64,000 nt of DNA from Umbilicaria muhlenbergii. Taxonomy: Eukaryota; Ascomycota; Lecanoromycetes; Umbilicariales; Umbilicariaceae. The notes under the pieces are model-generated. The model saw nothing but the letters and a program-made list of their open reading frames with translations, had not been told where the DNA came from and made no database searches. Made by a program: the position numbers and the translations under genes. Positions 12,013 through 23,795 of this stretch are shown piece after piece; the stretch's first letter is position 1; the number at the start of each line of letters is the position of its first letter. The stretch spans positions 1,754,820 to 1,818,819 of the forward strand of contig KK106983.1 of NCBI GenBank assembly GCA_000611775.1, written 5' to 3'.

Positions 12013-15000
12013 TCATGCGAAGACTACCGACCAGTCCTTTGAAATGGCAACCTTGGGATCTCTAATCACAGCCCACGCTGCTCTGCTGTTGGCTGCCCGG
12101 TGAAACTTCATCTCTGCCTTGTCTGCATTTTGGCCCTCCTGCTCTACCGTGACGTGCTTCATAGAAGCCCACTCAGGGGGCGCGCCGACAACCACAATCT
12201 TCTCGACTCTGACATTTGACATGTCCTTGCGGTAGGATGCTGACAGAGACCCTGTCGTAGACAGATCGTGAGATGACAATGCAGACGTAGAGGGATCAAA
12301 AACGAATTTGCGGTGTAGATAAGCTCCAGCTTGGTAGTCGAAGGTCTCCCCATCATCCAAGTAAAGGGACCCTTCAGCGTGGCCGCTCTTACCCATCACG
12401 ACGACCAGCGTCAAGGGATCCCATTTCATCAGCTTGCTACTTCGTCTTGGTCGGTCTCTCCTCGGGATGATATGACCACCCCGAAGAAACACTGGAACCT
12501 TATCGAGCGGCGCATCGATAGTGTAATGCCCGTTTCCTGAGTAGATGGTGTAGTCGAAATAATCATAGTAGATTTCATCGTCAGAGAGGTATAGGTCCAC
12601 ACTCGTGGCGCCTTCCGTAACCACAGGCTTCGCCAGAATCCCGGTGGAACCAACGTAGAACTGATCATCAATAGCAAAACCCTTCTCGTCCGAGGGATGA
12701 ACATAGTATTGGGGGCGTAGGATTGGTGATCCATCCACAGAAGCCTCGTGAAAGGCGGTGTACCAAGCCGGCAATAGTTGGTATCGGAGACGAATCGCAC
12801 GGGTCATGATACCGGTATAAGGCTCGCCAGCAAGATAAGGCTCCCTCCGCCTTGTGTCGATATGTGAGTGCGCTCTGAAGAATGGGTAGAATGCACCTGC
12901 TTGGTACCAACGAGTGAGAAGTTCCTTGCTAGGGGTTCCAAAGAATCCACCGACGTCCGCGCCAGCGAAGGGGAACCCTGCAATGCTAAGACTAAGGATC
13001 ATCGGGAAAGCGGCCTCAAGGTGACCCCAATTGGCAAGGTTATCGCCAGTCCACATAGCACCTAGGCGCTGGCTACCTGCATAAAACGAACGGGTGAGCA
13101 CGAAGGGACGACGGACCACACCTGCCTTACGCTCTAATAAAGCATGGTAGGTCGCGTTAACAAAGGTCATGCCGTTAATGTTGTGAACATCACGGTGTTC
13201 CCAATTGCCATAATGCAAGTTATCCTTGGGCATAGTCGTTTCGGGGCCGTTGAAAACAGAAGGCTCGTTCATGTCATTCCAGATGAAGGTAGTGGGAGTC
13301 GAGCCTATCCATGATTCATACTTAAAGAGACTCTTCCACCAAGTACGGGCGGCAGGGCTAAAGCAATCCACCCAATTTGAGGATCCCGGCCAGCACCAGC
13401 CATCATAGATATCCCCGTCTTTGTTCTTGATAGCGTGACCTTTGCTTTTAAGCTCTTCAACAACAGGATAGTTTCCTGTATTTTTGATGTGTGGATCAAT
13501 CAGAGTAACGAGCTTCCGGTGCTTCGCATTGAGATGGTCTTGCATACTGGTCGGATCAGGAAACTTATCAGAGTCCCAGGTAAAGTACTTTCTGTCATCG
13601 GTGTATTCCAGGTCAAGCCAAATGACATCATAGGGAATGGAGTGCCTATCAAATCCTCGATCGACGTCCTTAACCTCCTCGTCGGACATGTAGTTCCATC
13701 GGCACTGATGGTAGCCAATGGCGAATTCTTGCGGCAATTGCGTGAACCCAGTTAACTCTCCATACGCTTTCGCAATGTCGTTAGGAGTCGGACCAAGGAA
13801 GACGAAAATATCCAACAGTCCAGACTCGGAAAACCAGTGTGTCTCAGTATCCACTTCAGAATCCCTGGAAGCAATGTTCCTGTAATTGTCGGCGGCCTCT
13901 TTCTTGGTAATATCAACCCAGGTCTCCGCAGCATTCAGCCATAAAATGCCGACAGTGGAATCCTTTCTATGAGCTTGCATGAAAGGAATTGAGCCGTATA
14001 AGGTCATAGGGCTGTCTAACTCGTACTCAAATACATCGCTGTTGTACATTCGATATGGATCAGTGTAGCTGTCTTGACTCTTGCCACTAGGTTTCATGTA
14101 TTAGCCACACCAACACTGTAATGGGTTGGTGACACATACCGTGTCTCCCGTAGTGAAAGCGGACCGGTGTGCTCCGGAATGCCGAAGACATGCTTGTAAC
14201 CTGGGAATGAAATGTCCAAGGCGACGCTTTCAGGCCCTTTAGGTTTCGAATCGACGTTTCCACCAAAGGATTCTTCCCACCAGGTAGATTCGTCTTCATT
14301 GCTGTCCCCGTCAGGCGTGTCAACCTCAACCTTTGGTCTCCATTGTTCGATGTTCAATAACCCTCGACGATTAAACACCACCTGTGTATCACCATCCCGC
14401 GCAAACTCAATGCCAAAGGGGTCATGTCGAATCTTTATGACGTTCCTCGACGAATCTCCATAGGATATTGTTGTAATGCCATCTTGTGTCTGCTCAGTCA
14501 CTTTGGTCGATTTGCCAGATTTCGGCTCGCCAACCAATGCCCACGCATCCGCTTCGTTGTACCGCTCTTTCCTTGCTTTGCTGCCATGACGGAGTTCGAT
14601 CTGGCCATTCCTGCGCTTTTCCTCGTCGATAGTCACTCTAGCAACACCCGACTCGTAAAAAGTAACATTGAATGGTAAACGGATGGTTTCGGTATCCGTG
14701 ACTGTCTTCAGGATGGTCGCGCGTACCTGGCCATCGAAATGTTCAATCGAGCTCGAATCAAGTCGATAGGCAGAAGTTCCAGACAGATTGGAAGATGCGG
14801 CTGCGTCGGCGATGGCCCTATTCCGTTTACAAAACCCAGACTGGTCACAAGTCTTGAAGTTTTCACGTTTGACAGCCTCTTACAGACGCAATCGTTACTC
14901 TCCTGGTTTCTAAGGTTGAATCGGTTCTGTGAACTCAAACTCACCTGCGGCGGGTGAAAAGATTATCACAGGCGCGAAGAGAACAATCCATAGCAGATGC

Positions 15001-15020
15001 AGTGCTTTTAAAGATTGCAT
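12013..15020 (-). CDS. ROT2: Glucosidase II catalytic alpha subunit (GH31), ER N-glycan trimming
   Basis: Predicted exons 15020-14945, 14878-14140 and 14086-12013 give 962 residues, the usual family length. Exon 1 encodes a signal peptide (LHLLWIVLFAPVIIF). Exon 2 opens with EAVKRENFKTCDQSGFCKR, the conserved start of mature fungal glucosidase II alpha, which fixes intron 1. Intron 2 (53 nt) is set by LRETR joined to GKSQDSYTDPYRMYNSDVF. GH31 landmarks are present: LYGSIPFMQAHRKDSTVG, the nucleophile motif WNDMNEPSVF (near residue 540), MWTGDN and FFRAHSHIDTRRREPYL. In the ER lumen the enzyme removes the two inner glucoses from Glc2Man9GlcNAc2 and Glc1Man9GlcNAc2 and so drives the calnexin folding cycle; it needs a beta subunit, not in this window. 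The gene looks intact. It lies between the NRPS-like gene and the barrel gene on the same strand, with no functional link evident. Confidence 0.95.
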
Positions 15021-15631
15021 AGAGACTCTGATTAGATAATGCGATGACGCCAAAGCAATTTAGACTCAGAGTTGCAATCGATCTTAAAGGGCATCTTCCA
15101 AGAGACAAGTGTCGTCTCCCGAGCCCCCTTATCCAGGAACAACATAACACCGTCAGGCACACTAAGCTCGAATTGGCCATCGATTCCTGCCAGGCGTCGG
15201 TTCAAAATAAGTGGCAGCTCCAAGCAAAGGCATCAAGGCGGCCCCCTGCATCAAATCAACAGTAAAATGCAATATCGGGAAAATTAATCAGTGAGAATTA
15301 CAGAGCTCAACCGCTTCCAAGAATTATGAGATTCCTATCTTTGGATCGGTGCTTTGTTATGTAGGGGAACCCCCTACTGTAACTGCCATGCATTTTGACC
15401 CTCCGCCTGCTTCTAGTACGCCTACGCTACCTTTAGTCGCGAAGCTATCATAAGGTTACGAACCCTTTATCGAAATGAAAACAACGACTTAAAGAGATCG
15501 GGTGGTATGCCTTTGTGGAAGCATCAATTTCACAAACAAGTATCCGTCAGGCCAGGTGATTCAGTAACATTGACACTGTGTGAGCTTGAAGCAACATATT
15601 GAGATATCCAACGACCGAGAATGTTGCTACA
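15021..15631. other. Intergenic region, about 0.6 kb
   Basis: Upstream region of glucosidase II alpha and downstream flank of the barrel gene, both on the minus strand. No coding region or repeat recognised. Confidence 0.6.
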
Positions 15632-16477
15632 TTAATCAGACATGGAAGGGTTCACAAAGGGTACATGACAGACTTCCAAATCTACCAGCATCCCTTTCTC
15701 TCGGGGCGAAACCAGGTAGTCGAAGCCAAGAACGTCCTCTCTTCTCCAGTCCACAGCCTCCCCGAGAAGGGAGTCATCGTGCGAAGTTGGTCCCGCAAGC
15801 ACTTCTGTAAAAGCGCAAAGCTCTTTGATTCTCTTCTCGGCGTGTTCGCTCTGCCACCCAAACATTGCCGTATATATCTTTGCTGTTGACCCCTTCCTCT
15901 TTACCTCCTCGGTGCTCCAGCCTGCAGCCACGCCGAGACATCCTCTGGCCTCTGGACTACCGCTGGGCCGGAGAACGTACTGGAGACGTCTTTGCCAGTC
16001 CCGGCACCGCTTCTGTTGAGACTCAGACACGGGGGAGTGGAAAAAAAATGTGATTATCTCCGTCAGGGGAGCGGAGATTGTTGTGAGAGGGCATGGCGCC
16101 AAGAACACTGTGTACGATGATGGCTGACATGTGAGTCCAGGTCTCAGGAATTGGAGCCAGTCATTGTACTCCGACGAGCGTTGAAGCTGCTCTCGGTAGG
16201 TTGGCAAGCATGTGACTGCCCAGAGAATAATAGTGCGTTAGGTTACGATACATCCTGTAAAGCGTACCTGACTTTACATACACAGTAAGATTTGCACCTT
16301 GTTTGGACTCTCAACGTAATGACCCCAAGCGCAGCCCTGTTGATGTCCGATCTTCGGTAGTATTCTTATCAAACCTGCATTGGATAATCCAGCACCTGTA
16401 CCGCCGGCGCGGTCAGAGAAGAGAGACAGTGTGACCACTGTTACCGCTGTGGTTAGACTAGTAGAACCATCAGGCAT
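15632..16477 (-). CDS. Two-domain dimeric alpha/beta-barrel (ABM/stress-responsive A/B-barrel-like) protein
   Basis: Predicted exons 16477-16282 and 16215-15632 (66-nt intron) give 259 residues. The intron was placed because the first exon ends GCAWGHYVESPNKVQILL and the second continues in phase to an SSEYNDWLQFLRPGLT segment, as one small ferredoxin-like barrel domain. A second, similar domain begins at APLTEIITFFF, passes GCLGVAAGW and ends with IYTAMFGWQSEHAEKRIKE. Paired W-rich strands followed by a helix are typical of fungal dimeric alpha/beta-barrel proteins related to antibiotic-biosynthesis monooxygenase folds. Such folds include heme-degrading, monooxygenase and cyclase-like enzymes, but many fungal members have no known reaction, and I assign none. 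Start chosen at the only ATG in the first exon. Confidence 0.65.
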
Positions 16478-17458
16478 GGCGATTTCCGCTTTTGAGCCGC
16501 GGACGGTAGAGACTCGTTACAGAAACCGAATAATTCTAGTTGTAGATTGGAGGTTCAGCAACACGTGTGAAGACCAACACGGATGTACAGAGTACAGATG
16601 CTTTCCAAGAGGCTTGGCTACCATCTCTTCAGTTTCGTTCAACCCCTCACATGCAGTGGAACGCGTTGAATTGGTTCGCGGCCTGAGGTCCGATCGCCCA
16701 GCCACTCTGTCGGACCATACCTTAGGTACTTCTCGTCAATCATTGGCGCAAGCGAATCCGACGCTACTGACGAGACCACAAGCTAGCGCACGGTCTCTAT
16801 AGTTTGGGTATGTACTTGCGTATCATGTACATGTAGTCTGTATCACCCGCAGGGTGGTGCGGGGGGATGAGATGACTAGGGCAAGAACTGATCGACTCCC
16901 TCGGGACGTACCGACAGGCTAAAATAGTGTATTTTGTGTAACCCGGATTTTGTCGGGAACCGCTAGTGTACGGCGTGCAGAGTGCGCAGTAAATTACGTT
17001 AGCCTGCTTGACGCTGAGGTAGTTCCGGTAGCCGAATACGATCTTTGTCTGATATAGAGCCGATGTGGAGCTGATTGGAACTAGGGCTCGCATATGGTCG
17101 CTTGTTTCGTTATGCTGTGTTTTCGCTCTTGCCCTCTTTAGGTTCTTTTGCAGCGCATATCATCCGCCGCCCTGCATCTCGAATAGAGGCTTTGCTTTTT
17201 ATATGCAGGTTTTGTAGCAGCCCCCTTGTATGAGTATGTGTTCCGAAAAACTCTCACAACCTATCGTGGTCTTTCACCCATGTCACTTGAGTGGCCAACC
17301 ATGTCGAGAACTCTGAGCGGGGATCCATTCGTTTTTCAACGTTCGTTGTACTAAATCGCAGTAAAATCAAGTTCAACAAACGTTGGTCAGAACTGTTATC
17401 AGTTGCACGCAGGTTCTGATCCCTACTCTTCTACCACTACGTCGTTGATACCACATTC
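16478..17458. other. Intergenic region, about 1 kb, divergent promoters
   Basis: Lies between the divergently transcribed barrel gene (-) and the first fatty acid hydroxylase (+), so it should hold both promoters. No coding region supported. Confidence 0.5.
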
Positions 17459-18791
17459 ATGGCAAATGTTACGAGTGCTTCCCACGTTCCTCCGCCTCCG
17501 ACTTGCACACTGACCCCTCGGCCTCCTCTGATTCCTGGTGTCTCCGATCAAATTCTTGGTATAGTCCTGCCGACATTGGTCTACATCGTCGCCAGCGGAT
17601 TCTTCTACTGGCTCGGCGAACAAGATCTCCTAAGTCAATATCGCATCCATCCGTCACAAGAAGACCTCAAACGAAACCATGTCTCGAGGTTCCAGTGCCT
17701 TCGAGCCGTCGTCCGCTACCACGTAATGCAGATTGCAACCGGCCTATTGTTGAGCTATGGTGAGGGGCCTGAGTTGACCGGCAATCACAGCTGTGATGTA
17801 TATCGGTGGGCGGTACGAGTCCGCCATGCCCAAAGGGGGATCCCATGGGCACTTGCTCTTGTCGGAGTGGACGCCAAAGGCCTTGCTCTCGCAACTTATA
17901 GCAAAAGCGCAGGCCTCGCGCAGCTCCTGGCCGGTAGCCCCATGGCGCTTTCAGATTCGAATCCCTCTCAAGCCTTGGGCTTTACCAGCGGCGAGCTACA
18001 CTTGGCTGAATTCATAGTATCTTACGCTGTACCGGCCGTGCAGTACCTGGTCGCGTTATCAGTGGTGGATACATGGATATACTTCACCCACCGACTCTGC
18101 CATGTGAACAAGACGCTTTACCGTATGTCTCAACAATCTCGTCTCCAAAACCATTTTCCCTACAAAAGATGATGTCTAACTACGCCGCAGGAATCGTCCA
18201 CGCACAACATCATCAGCTATATGTATCGTATGCATATGGCGCCGTGTACGCTCATTGGCTGGAAAGCATCTTTCTCGATATATTAAGCTTCATCATGGCC
18301 AACGCAATTGCCGGTCTATCGGTTCGCCAAAGTATGGTTTTCGCATCCTTCGCTACTATCAAGACCATCAGCGATCATTGTGGCTACGTGTTCCCGTTCG
18401 ATCCGTTCCGCTATGTTAACAACAACGGAGCCAAGTTCCACGATTTGCATCATCAAACCTGGGGTTTGAAGGTTCGTCAAATCTGATTTCTCTCACCAGC
18501 TTCACTTCCAACGCCTCAAGCCCCTTTCGAAAGCATTTCCCCCGCCGCTCGATATATAAGATTGCATCGCCTCATCTTTCAAAACATGGTTTCTTCCTTT
18601 CTTATCAAATTCGGCCATACTACTACAAGCCACTGACCTGACATATAAATTCCCACCAGAATAACTTCTCCACCTACACTGTCTTCTGGGACAACCTCCT
18701 AGGCACCACGTGGACTGACGATGCTGGCGCCGCTGCTCGCTACTCTCGCGTTCACGAGCAAACCAAACGCCGCACGGAGAAGGCGCTATAA
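17459..18791 (+). CDS. Fatty acid hydroxylase superfamily protein, SUR2 (sphinganine C4-hydroxylase)-like, paralog 1
   Basis: Predicted exons 17459-18122, 18191-18471 and 18660-18791 give 358 residues. The protein has several hydrophobic segments and the three diiron histidine boxes: HRLCH (residues about 215-219), HAQHH just after intron 1 and HDLHH just before intron 2. It also has the family phrase DHCGY. In the SUR2/BasA family these boxes hold a diiron centre that hydroxylates C4 of sphinganine to phytosphingosine in the ER, with electrons from cytochrome b5. Exon 3 gives a short C-terminus with FWDNLLGTTW. It is the first of three related genes within 6.4 kb; its exon 2 has exactly the same length (281 nt) as that of paralog 2. 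The substrate of this particular copy is not known. Confidence 0.88.
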
Positions 18792-20392
18792 CGGCCTGGT
18801 TCTAGCAGCAGAAGTGCAGAGCAGGCTACTGCTGAGGGGCGTCTCAGTTCTAAAATCATTGGTACGACGTGGATAGGGTTGTAAATTGAACAGCGGAAAG
18901 AGATCGCATAGAACTGCGGCCAGTATATCATAGCTCTAGAGGCATAAAGATAAAGAATAGAGGAGCATCACTGTCATTGTTGCGGAAATAGAAACCATTC
19001 AGATTTCGTTCAACAGTAGAAGGAGAACAACGTCTTCCCAACTTGCGCGGAAATCATGTATTAGATTTACCATCATGATTGAGCTTTAAGACTATCCTTG
19101 CGCAACCGTCAGCGTATAATCATTAGAAGTAGGGCCATCCCCCTCGTCTCCGAGCTCTGATTGAATAGCCCGTTGCATGTACAGTATGTGATTGTACGGT
19201 ACTCGGTCCACATTTCCTCGCATGACCCGCTGAAGAGCCCCTCGATATGCAAATGGACAAAAGGAAAACGTCTGAATACACCTTCAACTCTGCATGTGGA
19301 TGAAGAGATGAGTGTGTGGAGCGATTATGTCGAGTGAGGGAAGGCGGCGTGAGCTGGGTGGAGGGAGTAGAACTGCAGGGGCAAAGCATGGACCTCCTTG
19401 GGTGGGTGTACAGCAGGGGGTCCCCCTTAGTGGCCCGGAGCTGGCGCCGGTTGGCTTGGCGATCTCTATTTTTTGCAGAATCTGGATATTTGTTAGAGCG
19501 GTTAGGGATATGCACAAGTGTGAGAACAATTCGGGGATATGGATATGTGAGGAAGTGGATCTGATTGTTGATACTCGCGTATGGAGAACAAAAGAAAGAG
19601 GCGTTTTTGCATCCGTGGCACTGGAGTCTTTGCATATGCGACTTTTGCTAGTCAGGGCTTGTAGGGTGGTGATCTGCTTCGACCTGCATAAGCCATATTT
19701 TGCCTCTTTTGTACTGTACGCTGGTCGGTGGCATTCCATATTCTCCAGAGGCTTCAATGCGCTCGGCCGTGTTCGGTCGATGCCTGATGCGCGGCCGTGA
19801 GGCGGATCGCGAATATAGGCCGACGAGTCGATCTAGCGGCCTGCTCTTCCGTAGTGTGAGAGAGAAGGCGTTATTTGGAGAGCCTGGTGTCTGGTTAGGT
19901 CTTAGTGGTCGCTTCTTTTCAGTATTGCTTGTGGTGTTTTTCATCCTGTGGTGGTTGGGACGAATTAAGATCTTCCGTTTAGAAGAGTGTGATGGAAGAG
20001 GAAGAGGCTGCTTGAGTCAATGAACGCTATCATTCTTCCTCCGGATATCCAATAGCAGTTTCTTGACTCCAGTCGGGTCGGGTCGGCTTGCTGATGGCTT
20101 TCGCTGAAGTTTGGACTTTGTACGACTTGAGTTTGACGGTGGGTGATGGGTGGCCGACGATGAGTGGTGAATTAGCGATGGAGAGGGCAAGTCTTTATGC
20201 AGAATAGGAATGAGGGTGATCTCGAGTCTAGAAAAAAGTTAGATATTGACCCAAGAAGTGAACAGTAGTCTAGATGTTAGGTCAATAGGAATACACATAA
20301 TAGGCCGCCTCTTGAGCCTTATATTCATTGTAAAGCGTTGCAAGAAACTGAGTACTGCACTGTTTCCCTTCTCTTTTCATCCCATATTCGCA
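18792..20392. other. Intergenic region, about 1.6 kb, between hydroxylase paralogs 1 and 2
   Basis: Open frames exist on both strands at about 19.1-20.0 kb but they overlap each other and resemble no family I know, so none is called. A pyrimidine-rich stretch (to about 19280) gives way to a G-rich one. The last 100 bases before 20393, with TTATATTC and a CT-rich leader, look like the promoter of paralog 2. Confidence 0.45.
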
Positions 20393-21899
20393 ATGAACAT
20401 CACAACCTTGACCGGCAATATCAACGCCTCATCCTCCCTTCTTACCCTTCCTTCATACACACTTAACCCTCGTCCTCCTCTTCTTTCCTACATCTCAGAC
20501 TTTCACCTCTCTCTACTTCTCCCAGTCCTCGCTTACTGGTTCATCTCCGCTATCTACCATGTCATCTCCACCTGCAATCTCTTCGAGGAATATCGCATCC
20601 ACACGCCGGCCGCATTGAAAGCTCGCAACCGTGTATCAGCGTTGGAGGTTCTGCGTGCTGTTATCACACAGCAGGTAGTACAAACGGCCTTGGGATTGTT
20701 CTTAGGGCATGTGGTCTTCGGCACGGAGGAGTTGAGGGGGAGGGAGACGTACGATATTGCGGTTTGGGCGCTGTCCGTACGGCGGGTAGTGCGAGATTGG
20801 GTCGTGCCAATGGTGAAGGGACTGGGTGCCTTGGTAGGGATTGACGCGAGGGGATGGAGTGGTCATATCGGCGGCAGTGGTGGTTTCGGAATGTCGACTC
20901 TCACCTTCATCCCGGATGTGGTTCTAGGCAAAACCATCGGCATTTCTGGGAGTACGGCGACGTTGATTGACGGTGGTTTCAAAAGGTGGGAGATATGGGT
21001 TGCGCAGGCGATATATTGGGTCCTTGACCCAGCGGTGCGGTTCAGCATCGCCATTTTCTTCAGTGATACTTGGCAGTACTTCTGGCATCGGGCGATGCAT
21101 ACAAATAAGTGGATGTATCGTAAGTATCTCAGCCTCCTTCTTTTATTCTTTTCCATTCTTACTTCCTTTTACGGTTGTTTGTCCATAACCCAAAAGCTTT
21201 TGGATCTCTGCTCCCCACCAGTTCTTTGAAATGAGTCCTGAAAGTACCCTGCGTCTGTCTTTTCTCCCTTGCCGCTTGGGTTGGAGCAATGGTCCCCGAT
21301 CTCAGCTGAAATCAAGTCATTTCTTTCCCGATTCTTTGCCTTGAAAGGTCATATTTCATCGTCTTACTCATTCACACCAACCAGGCAATATGCACTCTTA
21401 TCACCACAAAATATATGTTCCCTACGCCTTCGGTGCCTTCTATAATACCTTGGCAGAGGCCTTTCTACTCGACACTGTTGGTACAACGCTCTCGCTCGCC
21501 CTTGCGGGTCTCACCACGAGACAGGCCACGATCTTCGCCACACTCTCTGTGCTCAAGGGCGTTGATGACCACTGCGGGTACAAGCTGCCCTGGGACCCAC
21601 TGCAGTGGCTGGGCGAGCAGAATGCGGAGTTTCATGATGTGCATCATCAGAGTTGGGGGATGACGGTGAGTTCTATGGACTCATGTTGCCTTCCATGTAA
21701 CATGACTGAGTCAGCGAAATTAACTTCTCCCGTTTCGAATTAGACCAACTACTCCCAGCTGTATCTCACCTTCTGGGACCACGCCTGCGCTACCATCTGT
21801 CGCAAGAGCAGCGAGGAAAAGCAACGCTTGTACGAGAAGGAAGTTATAGACATCGAGAAGCGAATGAGACAAAAGTCCGAGAAGCCAAAAGGAGAATGA
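20393..21899 (+). CDS. Fatty acid hydroxylase superfamily protein, SUR2-like, paralog 2
   Basis: Predicted exons 20393-21119, 21385-21665 and 21744-21899 give 387 residues. The start is the ATG followed by NITTLTGNINASSS; the same phrase NPRPPL near the N-terminus occurs as TPRPPL in paralog 1. Histidine boxes HRAMH, HSYHH and HDVHH are all present, with DHCGY between the second and third. Both introns fall at the same residues and phases as in paralog 1 (after MY-R and after WGMT), so the two genes are true duplicates despite divergence. Intron 1 is unusually long (265 nt). The C-terminal tail is lysine-rich (KRMRQKSEKPKGE), which could act as an ER retrieval or membrane-facing signal; that is inference. 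The expected role is hydroxylation of a sphingoid base or related lipid. The gene converges on paralog 3. Confidence 0.87.
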
Positions 21900-22464
21900 A
21901 GGTGTGACCGAGCAAAGAAATGTGCAGATATACGAAAGGCTGTTTAGACGACTGAAGAAAAGGGAAGATTTAGCAGGAAATGTAGCACCAAATTGATGAT
22001 TCATCGTTGCGTATGCTCGGGTATTCGATCGCACACGTAGAGGGATAAGCAACCACCAGACTGAGTATTAGATGAATTATAATTGAGTGCTTCAGTCCCG
22101 TGAAACTAGAAAGCATCGACTCTGAAGATAACCTGTAGACACATTGACGTAGATGGTACCACTCAATAACACTCCCTACAGCGTTGAGCCTATCGATCAA
22201 ACATGCAGACGTTTAGTTGGATTCTTTGTACCTTTGAAGATTCGTGTCCGTTAAAGTTGAGAAGATTAAGGTCAGTCAGCCCTGGGCGCTAAACTCAACA
22301 AAGTAAGCTCAAAGGCGAACTAGCACACTTATCTCTCGCTTTCTTAACCCTACACTAATTGTCTGAAAGAATATATTCGAGAACCACTTTTGTGAACACA
22401 GTCTGTAGTCTAACTTTTAAAAGTAGCGCACTACCATCCTACCTCTATGGTATTTCTACCCATG
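21900..22464. other. Intergenic region between convergent hydroxylase paralogs 2 and 3
   Basis: Shared 3' flank of two convergent genes. AT-rich in part; no coding region or repeat recognised. Confidence 0.6.
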
Positions 22465-23795
22465 TCACAATTCTCTTGCCGTAGACATGGAAGTAGAGGC
22501 TTCCGGTACCTCACCTCTCAACTTATCTTTTGCTAACGCTTCCTCGGCTGCTTTCTTGCCCCGAATATACTTCTCTTGCGCCTTGCTATCATCACCGGCC
22601 CAGTTCGTCCCCATGACCCAATCCCAAAATGACGTGTAGACCGAGAAGTTATACTTCATCCCCCAGGTCTGATGACTATGCTTTTGGATCAGCACAAACA
22701 CAAAGGCTCATTGGCAAAGAGAAAGACTTACTGCAGATCATGGAAGAGCACGGAATTTGGGCAGATGATGTTGCAAGGATTGTAAGGGAAGTTATACCCG
22801 CAATGGTCGACGACGGTCTTGAAGGTCCAAATTGCGCCGAACAAGGCAGCCTGGCGGTTGTTAAGACCGGCAAGACTGAGACAGATGGGGAAGCCGATGC
22901 TATCAATGGGAATAGTCTCGAGAGGGTGGTTGTAGAAGGCGCCGTAGGCAAATGGCACATAGACATCGTGGTGCATGGAATGGATGTGTTCTGTAAACGA
23001 AAGGATCAGGTTAATTGCGCATAAGTCTCTTTCACTGGATCTAAGCTTACTGTAAAGCCATTTGTTCACATGGAAAGCCCGATGGGTGAAATATTGAAAG
23101 CTGTCCGCTAAAGCCATGGCAGTCACATACTGAAGGGTCGGTACGATCACCCAGTATATCATCTGGGCAGTGGCCCATTCCCAGCTAGTGAATGAAGCGA
23201 CGGCAGCGGTACATCCATCGTAGGCAGCTTGGCTGGAGTTGTGCAGGCAAACGCCAATCGACTCCTTAATGGCCGGGTTGGCGAACACAGCTTCACTGCC
23301 CGTGCTTGTCTGAGCTATCCATCCCGATGTGAACCCCAAGTAATATATCAGGTGGCCTATAGAGGATTGGATTTGGCGGAGTCTTTGTGCCCAAACCGCT
23401 ATACTGTAGTGGTCGCTATAAAAGACCTCCGTGTCATCGGCCATGAGGTATCCAAGAAGGCATTGTGCTGCTTGCTGAATAAGAGCAAATTTGACGACAT
23501 CTCTTCTTGAAGCACGATTCTTTTTGAGGAACTCTGCAGGCGTATGAAGCTTGTATGCGGAAAGAAGCCCTTTCGTATCAATGTAGTGGAAGGATAAACC
23601 TAGTACTCTGTGAGTCGAATTACAAAAGGTGGCCTGGAATGAGGAAGCGTACGCACCAATAATCCAATACACGAGCGCTGGGATGATGTAAGGAAGATGA
23701 TGGTCCGCGAGAAAGGGAAGAATGGAAAGTCGCGGAGCAAGGGTTGCTGGTGGTATGGGCAGTGCCCGCCGTTCGGAGTCAAATAGCTCAAACAT
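22465..23795 (-). CDS. Fatty acid hydroxylase superfamily protein, SUR2-like, paralog 3 (inverted)
   Basis: Predicted exons 23795-23657, 23599-23051, 22990-22732 and 22675-22465 give 385 residues. The three histidine boxes are HRAFH, HSMHH and HDLHH, with DHCGYNFPY between the last two. The intron after WLY matches the first intron of paralogs 1 and 2. The other introns differ: there is an extra one in the N-terminal membrane region (YWII-G). The last intron interrupts the codon of the first histidine of the final HH pair, eight codons before the place used by the other two genes, which lie uninterrupted through HDxHHQ. The joined reading HDLHHQTWGMKYNFSVYTSF fits the family, which supports the splice. 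Likely an ER diiron hydroxylase acting on sphingoid bases or similar lipids; actual substrate unknown. Confidence 0.86.

Noticed and set aside
12013-15020. GH31 enzyme as a secreted alpha-glucosidase/maltase
   Set aside because: The mature N-terminus (EAVKRENFKTCDQSGFCKR) and motif spacing are those of ER glucosidase II alpha, not secreted maltases.
19123-20023. Several overlapping 100-170-codon frames between hydroxylase paralogs 1 and 2
   Set aside because: They overlap on opposite strands, none has a known motif, and none can be spliced to a recognisable protein.
6353-23795. One large biosynthetic cluster joining the NRPS-like gene, the barrel protein and the hydroxylase trio
   Set aside because: A housekeeping ER glucosidase lies between them, there is no cluster regulator, exporter or P450, and the hydroxylases fit sphingolipid enzymes.
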